A DNA stretch of 64,000 nt from Plantactinospora endophytica (GCF_016862915.1 NZ_BONW01000002.1:62001-126000), one strand, 5' to 3'. Counted from the first letter of the stretch, positions 25,367 through 35,360 are shown. Notes: generated by a model not told the origin, from the letters alone. A program made the numbers and translations.

Positions 25367-27460
25367 GTGTCTAGTGCGCCTCCACAACTCATCGCTGACC
25401 GGTACCGGCTTGTCGAGCCGCTTGGCCAGGGCGGGATGGGTCGTGTCTGGAAGGCGCGTGACGAAGTTCTGCACCGGGACGTCGCGATCAAGGAGTTGGT
25501 CCCGCCGCCGGGGCTGACCGAGGACGAGCGCCGGGAGATGCGCGAACGGTCACTGCGCGAGGCGCGGGCGATCGCCCGGCTCAACCACGCGAACGTGGTC
25601 CGCGTCTTCGACGTCCTGCGTACCGACGGTGATCCGTGGATCGTGATGGAGTACATCCCGTCGCGGTCGTTGCAGGACACGCTGGCCAGTGACGGGCCGG
25701 TGTCGCCGACCCGGGCTGCCGAGATCGGGCTGGGCGTGCTCGGCGCGCTGAAGTCCGCGCACCGGGCCGGGGTGATGCACCGGGACGTGAAGCCGGGCAA
25801 CGTGCTGCTCGGCGACGACGGTCGGGTGGTACTGACCGACTTCGGGCTGGCGACGGTGCCCGGGGACCCGAACGTGACTCGTACCGGGCTGGTGTTGGGC
25901 TCGCCCGCGTACATCGCGCCGGAGCGGGCGCGGGACGGCACGGCCGGGCCGGAGGGTGATCTCTGGTCGCTGGGCGCGACGCTCTACGCCGCCGTCGAGG
26001 GGCAGTCGCCGTTCGCCCGGCCGTCCGCGATCGCCACGCTGGCGGCGCTGGCCACCGAGCCGCCGCCGGTGTCGCGCCGGGCCGGTCCGCTCAAGACCGT
26101 GCTCGCCGGCCTGCTGCGCAAGGACCCGGCGAGCAGGATCAACGCCGAGGTGGCGGAGCGGTTGCTGCGTCGCGCGTCCGGCCGGCGCCGCAACCCCGGG
26201 ATGTCACTGCTTGACGGGGTACGTCGACCGGGGCCGAACGGCCCGCGCGAACCGGGCGAGCCGCGTACCCGGATCGTTCCGTTGCCGGCGCCCCGACCGG
26301 CCCCCGCCACGCCGCCGGCCGCAGCGGCTGCCTTTCCGGCGGCGCCGCCGGCTGCGGAGACGACGAAGCTGCCTTCCGCGCCACCGGCCGCCGAGACCAC
26401 CAAATTGCCGGCCGCCCCGCCGGCTGCCGAGACGACGAAGCTACCGGCCGCCACGCCGGCCGAAAAGGAGTCGGTACCGGAGCCAGCAGCGGCGGAGACG
26501 CCGACAGAATCCGACAGCTCCGACAGTTCTGAGAGCCGTTCGAAGCCTGCCGAGCCGGCGGTCGTCGTCGTACCCGGCGAGGCGGCCGTGTCGGCCGATG
26601 CGGCCGGGGCGAAGTCGGATCCTGCGCCGACCGCGATACAGCCCAAGGCGGAGCCAGGCTCGCCCGAGGCGCTGCCGGCGGGCCGGGCAGCGGTCCCGGC
26701 CAGCCTGGACGACGAGTCCCGGGACGGTCGTGGTCCGCTCGCCGCCGTCGCGGCCGGCAATCGGCGGATCTGGCTGCTCGGCGGGCTGGTCGTGCTGCTC
26801 CTGCTTGCCCTCGTCGTGGTGGTGCCGCTGACTCGGAACGGATCGGGCGAAGATGACCAGAAGACCGACCCGGGTGCGGCCCCAACCAGCCAGCCGGCGC
26901 GTACTCCGCCAGCCACCACGGGCGGCGCACCGACGCCTACCGCATCGGCCTCCCCGACTGGTCCAGCAGCCACCCCCACCGGTCAACCAGGTGTTTCGCT
27001 ACCTACCGGCTGGCGGATGCACAAGGACCCGACGAACTTCTCGGTACCGGTTCCGGAGGGCTGGCAGGTGAGCCGGGAGAAGACCGGGTCGGCGGCGGAC
27101 GCCGTCCGCGTGTGGTTCCGTGACCCGAACGGCCCCGGACAGTTGCTGATCGACCAGACGAACCGGCCCGAGCCTGACCCGGTAGCGGACTGGAAGAGCA
27201 AGGAAGGATACCGGCGGGACAATACCGTCAACTACCAGCGTGTCGGACAAATTCGTGCGGTGGACTACTGGGACAAGTGCGCCGACTGGGACTGGCTGGA
27301 GACTGTGGACGGGGTCCGGATCCACGTGCGCAACCGTGGCTTCGTGACGGCGCCGGACAAGGCGTACGCGATCCGATGGGATACCGCAGCAGACGAGTGG
27401 GACGAGAACCTTCCCAACTTCCAGCTCATCGTGGACGGGTTCAAGCCCGCGCGCGACTGA
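25367..27460 (+). CDS. Receptor-type Ser/Thr protein kinase (PASTA-less STPK)
   Basis: A 697-residue membrane kinase. The kinase domain (about 10-265) has GQGGMGRVW (nucleotide loop), Lys42 in VAIKELV, HRDVKPGN with catalytic Asp140, DFG Asp158 and GSPAYIAPE. A long Ala/Pro-rich linker contains three near-identical 12-residue repeats (PPAAETTKLPAA). One transmembrane helix (about 467-488, IWLLGGLVVLLLLALVVVVPL) leads to an outer part: a Thr/Pro-rich stalk and a compact C-terminal domain (about 545-697) opening with GWRMHKDPTNFSVPVPEGW, with a single Cys, unlike PASTA repeats. Start GTG 25367 is set by TACGGT 6 nt upstream; upstream in-frame codons lie in or beyond the promoter. It adjoins the ESX-like module but on the opposite strand. 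Confidence 0.93.
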   Translation: MSSAPPQLIADRYRLVEPLGQGGMGRVWKARDEVLHRDVAIKELVPPPGLTEDERREMRERSLREARAIARLNHANVVRVFDVLRTDGDPWIVMEYIPSRSLQDTLASDGPVSPTRAAEIGLGVLGALKSAHRAGVMHRDVKPGNVLLGDDGRVVLTDFGLATVPGDPNVTRTGLVLGSPAYIAPERARDGTAGPEGDLWSLGATLYAAVEGQSPFARPSAIATLAALATEPPPVSRRAGPLKTVLAGLLRKDPASRINAEVAERLLRRASGRRRNPGMSLLDGVRRPGPNGPREPGEPRTRIVPLPAPRPAPATPPAAAAAFPAAPPAAETTKLPSAPPAAETTKLPAAPPAAETTKLPAATPAEKESVPEPAAAETPTESDSSDSSESRSKPAEPAVVVVPGEAAVSADAAGAKSDPAPTAIQPKAEPGSPEALPAGRAAVPASLDDESRDGRGPLAAVAAGNRRIWLLGGLVVLLLLALVVVVPLTRNGSGEDDQKTDPGAAPTSQPARTPPATTGGAPTPTASASPTGPAATPTGQPGVSLPTGWRMHKDPTNFSVPVPEGWQVSREKTGSAADAVRVWFRDPNGPGQLLIDQTNRPEPDPVADWKSKEGYRRDNTVNYQRVGQIRAVDYWDKCADWDWLETVDGVRIHVRNRGFVTAPDKAYAIRWDTAADEWDENLPNFQLIVDGFKPARD

Positions 27461-27565
27461 TGCCGAGGGAGATCACTCGGAGGGTTTCCAACCCGTGAAG
27501 AGTTGACAGGCATGACCTCAGTTCCGTCGGGGTAGTGGTGATCTCGACGGAAGGAGGTACGACTG

Positions 27566-27826
27566 ATGCGTTCCCGACATCATGCGACGAAGCCGAGCAT
27601 TGCCCTCTGGATGCTGGTCGCCATCGGCGACCTTGCCCTGCTGGTGGCGAGCGTCGGAATGGTCGCGCTAATCGCGCTCGCCAGCGTCGTGACCGTGGCC
27701 GTCGCTACGGTCGGCGGTTGGCTCCTGCTGCGGCGAGGCGTGCCGAACAGGACCGCGCTCCCGGCGCGGGTCGCCATGCCGGCGACGGGCCGGGCGAGGG
27801 CCGGTTCTGCCGGGCAGCTCCGCTGA
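27566..27826 (+). CDS. Small membrane protein, unknown
   Basis: An 86-residue protein with two hydrophobic helices (about 12-34 and 37-56) separated by a short turn, and a basic Ala/Arg-rich C-terminal tail. A very strong ribosome site (GGAAGGAGG, 8 nt before the ATG) supports translation. No family recognised. It lies 105 nt after the kinase gene on the same strand, with TTGACA at about 27503-27508 as a possible separate -35. Confidence 0.7.
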   Translation: MRSRHHATKPSIALWMLVAIGDLALLVASVGMVALIALASVVTVAVATVGGWLLLRRGVPNRTALPARVAMPATGRARAGSAGQLR

Positions 27827-27957
27827 AGCGAGGACCAGCCCGGTCTGAGCAGGGCACCACCGACGAAGCTTCGTCGGATCGGGTCACGACGGTAGCGGCA
27901 GCCGGATCAGTTATCGACCGTGCAGGTGATGACAGGTCCCGCTGCCGCTAAGTCGTG

Positions 27958-28164
27958 TCAGGGGCGGGGCCAGCGGGTGTTCAGACGCCGGGCGACCTCC
28001 GTCACGTCGTGTCGGTTCTGGGCGAGCAGGCTGCTGCGGGCGTCGCGGTAGCGCGGACATGGCCAGCGGCCTCGACAGGCGATGCACCGCCACAGGCCGA
28101 GCAGTCGCCAGAGTGGTGCCGGCCGATGTCGTTCGACGATTGCCATGGAGTGCTCGCGTTCCAT
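27958..28164 (-). CDS. Small Cys-rich protein (C-x-A-C-x3-W-P-C type)
   Basis: A 68-residue basic protein with the motif CIACRGRWPC near the middle, followed by an Arg/Ala helix. The ATG at 28164 is preceded by GGAGG with 7-nt spacing, which supports a real gene. The same Cys pattern occurs in the gene at 60853-61107 (CRACGVPWPC). Three Cys in C-x2-C-x5-C spacing suggest metal binding, but this is inference. It is divergent from a GntR regulator gene; such pairs recur in Micromonosporaceae. Function unknown. Confidence 0.7.
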   Translation of the reverse strand: MEREHSMAIVERHRPAPLWRLLGLWRCIACRGRWPCPRYRDARSSLLAQNRHDVTEVARRLNTRWPRP

Positions 28165-28322
28165 TGCGGACCTCCGGCGGTTGCGGGACACGCGGCGGCT
28201 CGCCGGCCGCCATCGAGAGACGAGCCGCCGCGCGGGGGGACCGACCCCCGCCAGGCTGCGGACCAGGGAGGAATCGGCTCACAGCAACTTAATGCATAAG
28301 GTAGAGCAAGGCAAGACTATAT

Positions 28323-28334
28323 GCATCTAGATGC
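28323..28334. promoter_or_regulatory. GntR operator candidate
   Basis: A perfect 12-bp palindrome GCATCTAGATGC lies between the divergent Cys-rich and GntR genes; half-site ATGCAT copies occur at about 28290-28295 and 28321-28326. Confidence 0.55.
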
Positions 28335-28399
28335 CTCCTGATGCTTGTGGTTGCCCGGTTTGCCGTGATCAAATGTCACTGCGGACCAGGGAGTGCATC

Positions 28400-28621
28400 G
28401 TGCCCACCTCGAAGACACAGAAGATCATCAACGACCTCACCGAGCAGATCGAATCGGGAGCGCTGGCGCCGGGCGACCAACTGCCGAGCACCGCAGCGCT
28501 GCGTGCGCAATACGGTGTCTCCGTCACGGTGGTGCGCGGCGCGGTGAGCTGGCTCAAGGCGAAGGGGCTGGTGCAGGGCCATCCGGGGCTTGGCGTCTTC
28601 GTCACCGAGAACAGCAAGTAG
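28400..28621 (+). CDS. Short GntR family regulator (DNA-binding domain only)
   Basis: A 73-residue protein consisting essentially of the GntR winged helix: KIINDLTEQIESGALAPGDQLPSTAALRAQYGVSVTVVRGAVSWLKAKGLVQGHPGLGVFV. There is no ligand-binding or dimerisation domain, so it is either a minimal regulator or depends on a partner. The start is GTG 28400 with AGGGAG upstream; an ATG at 28373 is the alternative. It probably binds GCATCTAGATGC in the divergent promoter shared with the Cys-rich gene. Confidence 0.85.
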   Translation: MPTSKTQKIINDLTEQIESGALAPGDQLPSTAALRAQYGVSVTVVRGAVSWLKAKGLVQGHPGLGVFVTENSK

Positions 28622-28650
28622 GCAGCCCGCTGGGCAGCGACGACGTGAGC

Positions 28651-28656
28651 TAGGCT
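28651..28656 (+). promoter_or_regulatory. -10 element of leaderless promoter (M50 peptidase)
   Basis: TAGGCT, 7 nt before the ATG at 28664. Confidence 0.6.
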
Positions 28657-28663
28657 CGCTCGG

Positions 28664-29404
28664 ATGTCAGTGGACGGCGTGACAGAGCTCTGGAACAAGC
28701 TCTTCGGCGCGCAACCGGACCCACCCCCGCTACTCGTCCTGATCACCGGGCTGGTCGCCCTCACCGTGGTGCTCACCCGGGTGCCCTGGCGGGTGGGCCG
28801 CAACGCGATCACCATCGCGCACGAGGGCGGGCACGCCCTGGCCGCCGTACTCACCGGGCGGCGGTTGCAGGGGATCCGGCTGCACTCGGACACCTCCGGG
28901 CTGACCCTGTCAGCCGGGCGGCCGACCGGACCCGGAATGGTGTTCACCCTGCTGGCCGGCTATCTGGCGCCTTCCCTGGTCGGCCTGGCCGGTGCGTGGG
29001 TACTCGGTGGCAACCGGATCACCCTGCTGCTCTGGGTCGCCGTCGCACTGCTGCTCGCCATGCTGGTGATGATCCGCAACGTCTTCGGCATCATCTCGAT
29101 CGTGGTCACCACCGGGGTCGTACTCGGGGTGTCCTGGATGGCCTCGCCGGAGGTGCAGGCGGCGTTCGCGTACACCGGGGTGTGGTTCCTGCTGCTCGGC
29201 GGGGTTCGGCCGGTGGGTGAACTCCAGACCCTTCGGCGGCGGGGGCAACTGCCGCAGTCGGACGCGGACCAACTCGCCTGGCTCACCGGGGTACCCGGGC
29301 TCGTCTGGGTCGGGATCTTCGGCGCGGTCAACCTGCTCGCCCTGCTGGCCGGTGCGGCCCTGCTCACCGGCCCGATACTGAACTCCGCCAGCCTGCCCGG
29401 CTGA
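28664..29404 (+). CDS. M50B-like membrane metallopeptidase
   Basis: A 246-residue membrane protein with about six hydrophobic segments. The zinc motif HEGGH (His53, Glu54, His57) sits in the second segment within TIAHEGGHALAAVLTGR, and a conserved SAGRPTGPG loop follows. These features match the Peptidase_M50B family of intramembrane or membrane-embedded zinc peptidases; the third zinc ligand cannot be fixed by eye. There is no PDZ domain, unlike RseP. Substrate unknown. The mRNA looks leaderless; the next gene on the strand starts after an 84-nt gap that holds three tandem 16-bp repeats. Confidence 0.88.
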   Translation: MSVDGVTELWNKLFGAQPDPPPLLVLITGLVALTVVLTRVPWRVGRNAITIAHEGGHALAAVLTGRRLQGIRLHSDTSGLTLSAGRPTGPGMVFTLLAGYLAPSLVGLAGAWVLGGNRITLLLWVAVALLLAMLVMIRNVFGIISIVVTTGVVLGVSWMASPEVQAAFAYTGVWFLLLGGVRPVGELQTLRRRGQLPQSDADQLAWLTGVPGLVWVGIFGAVNLLALLAGAALLTGPILNSASLPG

Positions 29405-29405
29405 C

Positions 29406-29453
29406 CACCGCCGACGGTACGCACCATCGACGGTACGCACCGCCGACGCTACG
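29406..29453. repeat. Three tandem copies of a 16-bp unit
   Basis: Units CACCGCCGACGGTACG at 29406-29421, 29422-29437 and 29438-29453 differ at only one or two positions. They fill most of the gap before the ketopantoate reductase-like gene. Confidence 0.8.
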
Positions 29454-29488
29454 GGCACCGGGTGCACAGCGAGGAGAGCAAGGAACCC

Positions 29489-30568
29489 ATGCGGTACGTG
29501 ATCATCGGAGCCGGCGCGGTCGGCGGCACCATCGGGGTACGGCTGAGCGAGGCGGGCCGGGACGTCACCCTGGCGGCCCGGGGTGCCCACCTGGCCGCGA
29601 TCCGGGCAGACGGGCTGACCCTGAACACGCCGGACGGCGAGTACGTCGCCCGGATTCCCGCCGTCGGCGACCCGGCCGCCCCCGACTCCGGTGTCACCGA
29701 CGCGACGCTGACTCCCGACACCGTGCTCGTGTTGACCGTCAAGTCGCAGGACACCGAGGCGGCGCTGCGGAGCTGGGCCGACCTGCCCGTCCAGGGCGGT
29801 GGCACGGCGGCGGAGCGACTGCCGCTGCTGACTGCGCAGAACGGGGTGGCCAACGAACGCGCCGCCGCCCGGCTCTTCGACCGGGTCTATCCGGTCTGCG
29901 TCTGGCTGCCGGCGACCCACCTGGAGCCGGGCCGGGTCGTCGCCAGTGGACATCCGTACTCGGGGATGCTGCACCTCGGCACTTTCCCGGCCGGCTCGGA
30001 CGACCTCGCCCGGCAGGTCAGTGCGGACCTGGCGGCGGCCCGGATCCTCGCCCCGGTCCGCGACGACATCATGCGCTGGAAGTACGGCAAACTGCTGCGC
30101 AACCTCGGCAACGCCATCCAGGCACTCTTCGGCCTCGGCGGCAGCGCCAACAGCAGCGCCAACAGCAGCGCCAACGGCAGCGCCGACGGGGGAGTGGACG
30201 AGCGTCGGGCGGCTCAGGTAGCCGAGCTGCTCGCGGCGGTGCGGGCCGAGGGTGAGGCAGTCCTCACGGCGGCGGGCATTCCCTACACCTCGGTGACCGA
30301 GGAGGCCACCGAGCGCGGCGACCGGGTGGAGGTGGTACCGGTGGCCGGGCAGTCCCGGCAGGGCGGCTCGACCTGGCAGAGCCTGGCCCGGGACGCCGGC
30401 TCGGCCGAGACGGACTACCTGAACGGCGAGATCGTGCTCCTCGGCCGGCTGCACGGGGTGCCGACCCCGGCCAACGCGACGGTGCAGCGGGCGATGCGCC
30501 GGGCGGTCCAGGAGCGCATTCCGCCCGGCGCCTTCCCCATCGCGGAACTAACCGCGCTGCCGGGCTGA
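29489..30568 (+). CDS. Ketopantoate reductase family oxidoreductase (ApbA/PanE)
   Basis: A 359-residue NADP-dependent dehydrogenase. The Rossmann start is MRYVIIGAGAVGGTIGVRLSEAGRDVTLAARG; VLTVKSQDTEAAL and LTAQNGVANE line the active site, with the family Lys in IMRWKYGKLLRNLGNA acting near the substrate. Family members reduce 2-dehydropantoate, but many actinobacterial paralogues have other 2-oxo acids as substrates. A low-complexity insertion NSSANSSANGSADGG (about residues 228-243) comes from a short repeat in the DNA. The ATG at 29489 has AAGGA upstream. Its last codons form the first unit of a 17-bp tandem array that continues downstream. Confidence 0.88.
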   Translation: MRYVIIGAGAVGGTIGVRLSEAGRDVTLAARGAHLAAIRADGLTLNTPDGEYVARIPAVGDPAAPDSGVTDATLTPDTVLVLTVKSQDTEAALRSWADLPVQGGGTAAERLPLLTAQNGVANERAAARLFDRVYPVCVWLPATHLEPGRVVASGHPYSGMLHLGTFPAGSDDLARQVSADLAAARILAPVRDDIMRWKYGKLLRNLGNAIQALFGLGGSANSSANSSANGSADGGVDERRAAQVAELLAAVRAEGEAVLTAAGIPYTSVTEEATERGDRVEVVPVAGQSRQGGSTWQSLARDAGSAETDYLNGEIVLLGRLHGVPTPANATVQRAMRRAVQERIPPGAFPIAELTALPG

Positions 30569-30700
30569 CTGTGCTGGCGGGCTGACCGCGTTGCCGGGCT
30601 GACTGTGCTGGCGGGCTGACCGTGCTGGCGGGCCGACCGCGTTGCCGGGCTGACCGTGCTGGCGGGCCGACCGCGTTTGCCGGGCCGACCGCGCCGGCCG
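30547..30700. repeat. 17-bp tandem array across a gene end
   Basis: About eight copies of a unit like GCTGACCGTGCTGGCGG or its variant GCCGACCGCGTTGCCGG, alternating two sub-types, at 17-bp spacing (30564, 30581, 30598, 30615, 30632, 30649, 30666, 30684). The first, degenerate unit encodes the last residues LTALPG of the preceding protein. Confidence 0.85.
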
Positions 30701-30799
30701 CATCGGTGACCGAGGTCCGCCGGCAAGGTTTCGCTTCGGTCAGGCAACCGCACCCCACGGCCCAGGCGTATTGGCTATGTCCGCCACGGGAGGTCGTAG

Positions 30800-31300
30800 G
30801 TGCCCGACGTCGATGACTTCGACGAGTTCTACCGAGGGAGCCGGCAACGGCTGCTCGGGTACGTCTACCTGTTGACCGGTGACCTGGGAGAAGCCCAGGA
30901 CGCGGTACAGGAGGCGTACATCCGGGCGTGGCAGCGCTGGTCCCGGGTACGCGACTACGCCGATCCGGAGGCGTGGGTACGGGTGGTGGCCGTACGGGTG
31001 GCGATCAGCCGTTGGCGTAGCCTGCGCAGTCGAGCCCGCGCGTACCTGCGGCACGGGGTGCTGGCCGACACGCCGGCCCCCGGCACCGAAACCGTGGAGG
31101 TGGTTGCGGCGCTCCGCCAGTTGCCCGAGGAGCAACGTACCGCGATCGCCCTGTACTACCTGCTCGGTCTGCCGGTCGCCGACGTGGCCCGGGAGACCGG
31201 CGCGCCCGTCGGCACGGTTAAGGCCCGGCTGGCCCGGGGCCGGGCCGCGCTGGCCGGACTGCTGGCGGTCGTCGATCTGGAAGAGGTGGCCGATGCCTGA
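30800..31300 (+). CDS. ECF sigma factor, SigE/SigJ-like group
   Basis: A 166-residue RNA polymerase sigma factor of the SigE-family ECF type common in Actinobacteria. Region 2: FDEFYRGSRQRLLGYVYLLTGDLGEAQDAVQEAYIRAWQRW; region 4: LRQLPEEQRTAIALYYLLGLPVADVARETGAPVGTVKARLARGRAAL. The GTG at 30800 has GGAGG 6 nt upstream. Its stop overlaps the start of the next gene by 8 bp, so the two are co-translated; that product is the likely anti-sigma or signalling partner. Confidence 0.92.
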   Translation: MPDVDDFDEFYRGSRQRLLGYVYLLTGDLGEAQDAVQEAYIRAWQRWSRVRDYADPEAWVRVVAVRVAISRWRSLRSRARAYLRHGVLADTPAPGTETVEVVAALRQLPEEQRTAIALYYLLGLPVADVARETGAPVGTVKARLARGRAALAGLLAVVDLEEVADA

Positions 31301-32351
31301 GCCGACTCCCTCCCGGCTGCCCGACCCGGAGCCGGGGCAGCTTTCCGAACTCGGGCCCGGCGCGGGGCCGGGGCAACGCTTCGACCTGATGCCGAGCCCG
31401 GAGTCGGGGCACGTTGCGGATCCGCTGTCGGGGCGGTCGCCGGATCAGGTGCCCGGTTGGTCGCCGAGCCTCGTCGACCAGGTCGCCCTGGAGGCCGCCT
31501 CGGTGTCCTGGCCGGCGCCGCAGGAGATCCGGGCGCGGGCCCGGCGGCGCAACCGGATCCGGTCGGCGGCCGGCACGGTCGCGGTGGTCGTCGCGGTGAC
31601 GGCCGGGTCGGTCGGCCTCGTCGAGCGGTACGGCGGGCAGCCGGGCCCGGCGGAGGCGCCGGCCCTGTCATCGACACCGAGACCGATACCGACATCAACA
31701 CCTACAAGTGCGCCGTTCGTGATCCCGCCGTCGGCGCTCGTGCAGCCGGAGGACGTGGGACCGGGACTGGTGGTGGACCGGGTCGACGTCCAGGCGGACG
31801 CGCCGGTGGACCTGATCGACCCGAGCGTGGTGATCGACTGCCCCGGATACGGCGCGTACGAGCGCTACGACGGGCTGGCCCGGCTGGTACGACGGCACAC
31901 CGTGCAGCAGCCGCCGACGGTACCCGACGATCCGCAGACCGGGCAGGCGGTCGTACACGAGAGAGTGTTCCGGCTCGCCCCCGACGCGGCCCCGAGGGTC
32001 TTCGCGGACGCCCGTGCCGTTCCCGACCTCTGTGCCCGGTACGTCAGCTCCGGCGTGTTCGAGATCGACGGTCGCCGCCTTCCGGTCGACGCGGAGCACC
32101 GCTGGCGGGTACTCGCCGAGGGCTTCGCCGGGGACGAGTCGGTGCTGCTGGAGTGGCAGACCACGATCCGGCGGCAGGACACCGCAGCGGTGGTGGACGG
32201 GTCGGCCGGTCGCCTGATCGGGGTCGTCCGGGTTGGAGACCTGGTCGCGGCGGTGGACCGGGTCGACGAGATGCCGGACCCGCAACGCGCCCGGGCACTG
32301 ACCGTGGGCGCCGCCGGCCGGCTCTGCGAGGTCGCGAACCCGCGCTGCTGA
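31293..32351 (+). CDS. Membrane protein co-encoded with the ECF sigma factor
   Basis: A 352-residue protein. A disordered Pro/Gly-rich cytosolic part (1-60) is followed by a helix VDQVALEAASVSWPAPQEIRARARRRNR, one transmembrane helix (about 93-112, AAGTVAVVVAVTAGSVGLV), a Thr/Pro stalk and an outer domain of about 215 residues with four Cys, probably disulfide bonded. This single-span layout is usual for partners of SigE-type ECF factors, which often act as anti-sigma or signal sensors; no zinc-finger (ZAS) motif is visible. ATG 31293 overlaps the sigma gene's stop. Confidence 0.75.
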   Translation: MPEPTPSRLPDPEPGQLSELGPGAGPGQRFDLMPSPESGHVADPLSGRSPDQVPGWSPSLVDQVALEAASVSWPAPQEIRARARRRNRIRSAAGTVAVVVAVTAGSVGLVERYGGQPGPAEAPALSSTPRPIPTSTPTSAPFVIPPSALVQPEDVGPGLVVDRVDVQADAPVDLIDPSVVIDCPGYGAYERYDGLARLVRRHTVQQPPTVPDDPQTGQAVVHERVFRLAPDAAPRVFADARAVPDLCARYVSSGVFEIDGRRLPVDAEHRWRVLAEGFAGDESVLLEWQTTIRRQDTAAVVDGSAGRLIGVVRVGDLVAAVDRVDEMPDPQRARALTVGAAGRLCEVANPRC

Positions 32352-32460
32352 CGCCGCCAGCGTCCTCATCGCCAGCGGGTCCGTCGCCGCGTTCCCACCG
32401 CCGGGCGTCCCCGTCGATGGCGTTCCCGTCACCGGCCGAGAGGCAGGCCGAGTGTGCGGG

Positions 32461-34053
<1,593 letters not shown>

Positions 34054-34060
34054 GTCCGCG

Positions 34061-34066
34061 ATCGTA
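34061..34066 (-). promoter_or_regulatory. -10 element of leaderless promoter (accD)
   Basis: TACGAT on the minus strand, 7 nt before GTG 34053. Confidence 0.6.
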
Positions 34067-34114
34067 ACTACGACCGGCACCCAGGCCACCGCCCGGTGGC
34101 GGTGCGTGTGCCGC

Positions 34115-34245
34115 ACCACCCGGTCGGGCGGTCGGTGTGGGCGCGGTACCACCCGGTCGGGCGGTCGGCGTGGGTGCCGTACCAGCCGGTTGGGCGGTCG
34201 GGTGCTTGGGCCGTACCAACCGTCGGGCGGTCAGTATGTGGGTCC
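34115..34245. repeat. 33-bp tandem repeat between accD and birA
   Basis: Nearly four copies starting ACCACCCGGTCGGGCGGTCG at 34115, 34148, 34181 (34 bp) and 34215 (partial), with small differences. They lie upstream of both divergent promoters. Confidence 0.85.
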
Positions 34246-34301
34246 GGCGGGTCGGCGTCCGGCGCGCAGCGGGTAGGCCGGCCCGGCTGCCGCGATGCCC
34301 G

Positions 34302-34307
34302 TACGCT
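34302..34307 (+). promoter_or_regulatory. -10 element of leaderless promoter (birA)
   Basis: TACGCT, 6 nt before the ATG at 34314. Confidence 0.6.
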
Positions 34308-34313
34308 GGCCTG

Positions 34314-35360
34314 ATGCCGGGATCGCCGTACACCGACCTGGACCGCCCCCCGCTCGACGCGCGGCGGCTCCAGCGGGCCCTGATCACGCCGGAGAGCCTC
34401 TGGACCCGGCTGGTGCTGCACGGCGAGACCGGGTCCACGAACGCCGACGCGGCCGAGGCGGCCCGGGCCGGAGAGCCGGAGGGGCTGGTCGTGGTCGCCG
34501 AGCGGCAGACCGCCGGACGGGGCCGGCGTGGCCGCGCCTGGGAGTCGCCGGCCAGGGCCGGGCTCGCGGTCAGCGTGCTGCTCCGGCCGGGGGTGCCCGA
34601 CCCGGCCCGGGACTGGCCGGCCGTGCCGCCGACCCGGTACGGCTGGCTGCCCCTGCTGGCCGGTGTCGCGCTGGTGGAGGCGGTGGACCTGCTGGCCGAG
34701 CTGGACTCCGCGCTGAAGTGGCCGAACGACCTCCTGGTCCGGCCCGCCGAGCCGACCCACCGAGCCAGCGGCGGCGCGGCCCGCGAGGCGAGCAACGGGA
34801 CAGGCAGCCGCGCGGGCGACGGGACAGCCGGCAGCGCGGACGCCGGGGCAGTCGGCAGCGCGGGTGCCAGTGCGGCCGCCAGTGCCGGCGACGGGGCAGC
34901 CGGCGGGGCGGGTGGCGAGGCGAAGTGTGCCGGCATCCTGGCCGAGGGGGTGACCGGGGCCGGCGGAGCGGCACCGGCGGTGGTGGTCGGGATCGGGGTG
35001 AACGTGACGCTGCGCCCTGACGAGCTGCCGGTCAACCCGACCGGGCTGCCCGCCACCTCGCTGCAACTGGCCGGCGCGACGGCCACCGACCGCGACCCGT
35101 TGCTCCGGGCTCTGCTGCGCGGCGTCGCCCGCTGGTACGGCCAGTGGCGGGCCGCCGGGGGCGACGCGCTCGCCTGCGGGCTGCACGAGGCGTACGTGCG
35201 GAACTGCGCGACCCTCGGCCGCGACGTACGGGTACTGCTGCCGGGCGGCGACGAGCTGCTCGGTACCGCGAGCACGATCGACCCGGACGGGCAACTGGTG
35301 CTCGTCACCGCCGACGGGGAGCGCCGGGTCGCCGCCGGAGACGTCCTGCACCTGCGCTGA
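34314..35360 (+). CDS. birA: Biotin--[acetyl-CoA-carboxylase] ligase
   Basis: A 348-residue monofunctional biotin protein ligase without the DNA-binding domain of E. coli BirA. GETGSTNADAAEAA, ERQTAGRGRRGRAWESP (biotinoyl-AMP loop), LKWPNDLLV and KCAGILAEG form the active site; the C-terminal SH3-like domain ends LVTADGERRVAAGDVLHLR. Between LKWPNDLLV and KCAGILAEG lies an Ala/Gly/Ser insertion of about 55 residues (roughly 148-202) absent from the family core. It attaches biotin to AccA Lys557. The start is fixed by TACGCT 6 nt upstream. It is divergent from accD. Confidence 0.95.
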   Translation: MPGSPYTDLDRPPLDARRLQRALITPESLWTRLVLHGETGSTNADAAEAARAGEPEGLVVVAERQTAGRGRRGRAWESPARAGLAVSVLLRPGVPDPARDWPAVPPTRYGWLPLLAGVALVEAVDLLAELDSALKWPNDLLVRPAEPTHRASGGAAREASNGTGSRAGDGTAGSADAGAVGSAGASAAASAGDGAAGGAGGEAKCAGILAEGVTGAGGAAPAVVVGIGVNVTLRPDELPVNPTGLPATSLQLAGATATDRDPLLRALLRGVARWYGQWRAAGGDALACGLHEAYVRNCATLGRDVRVLLPGGDELLGTASTIDPDGQLVLVTADGERRVAAGDVLHLR

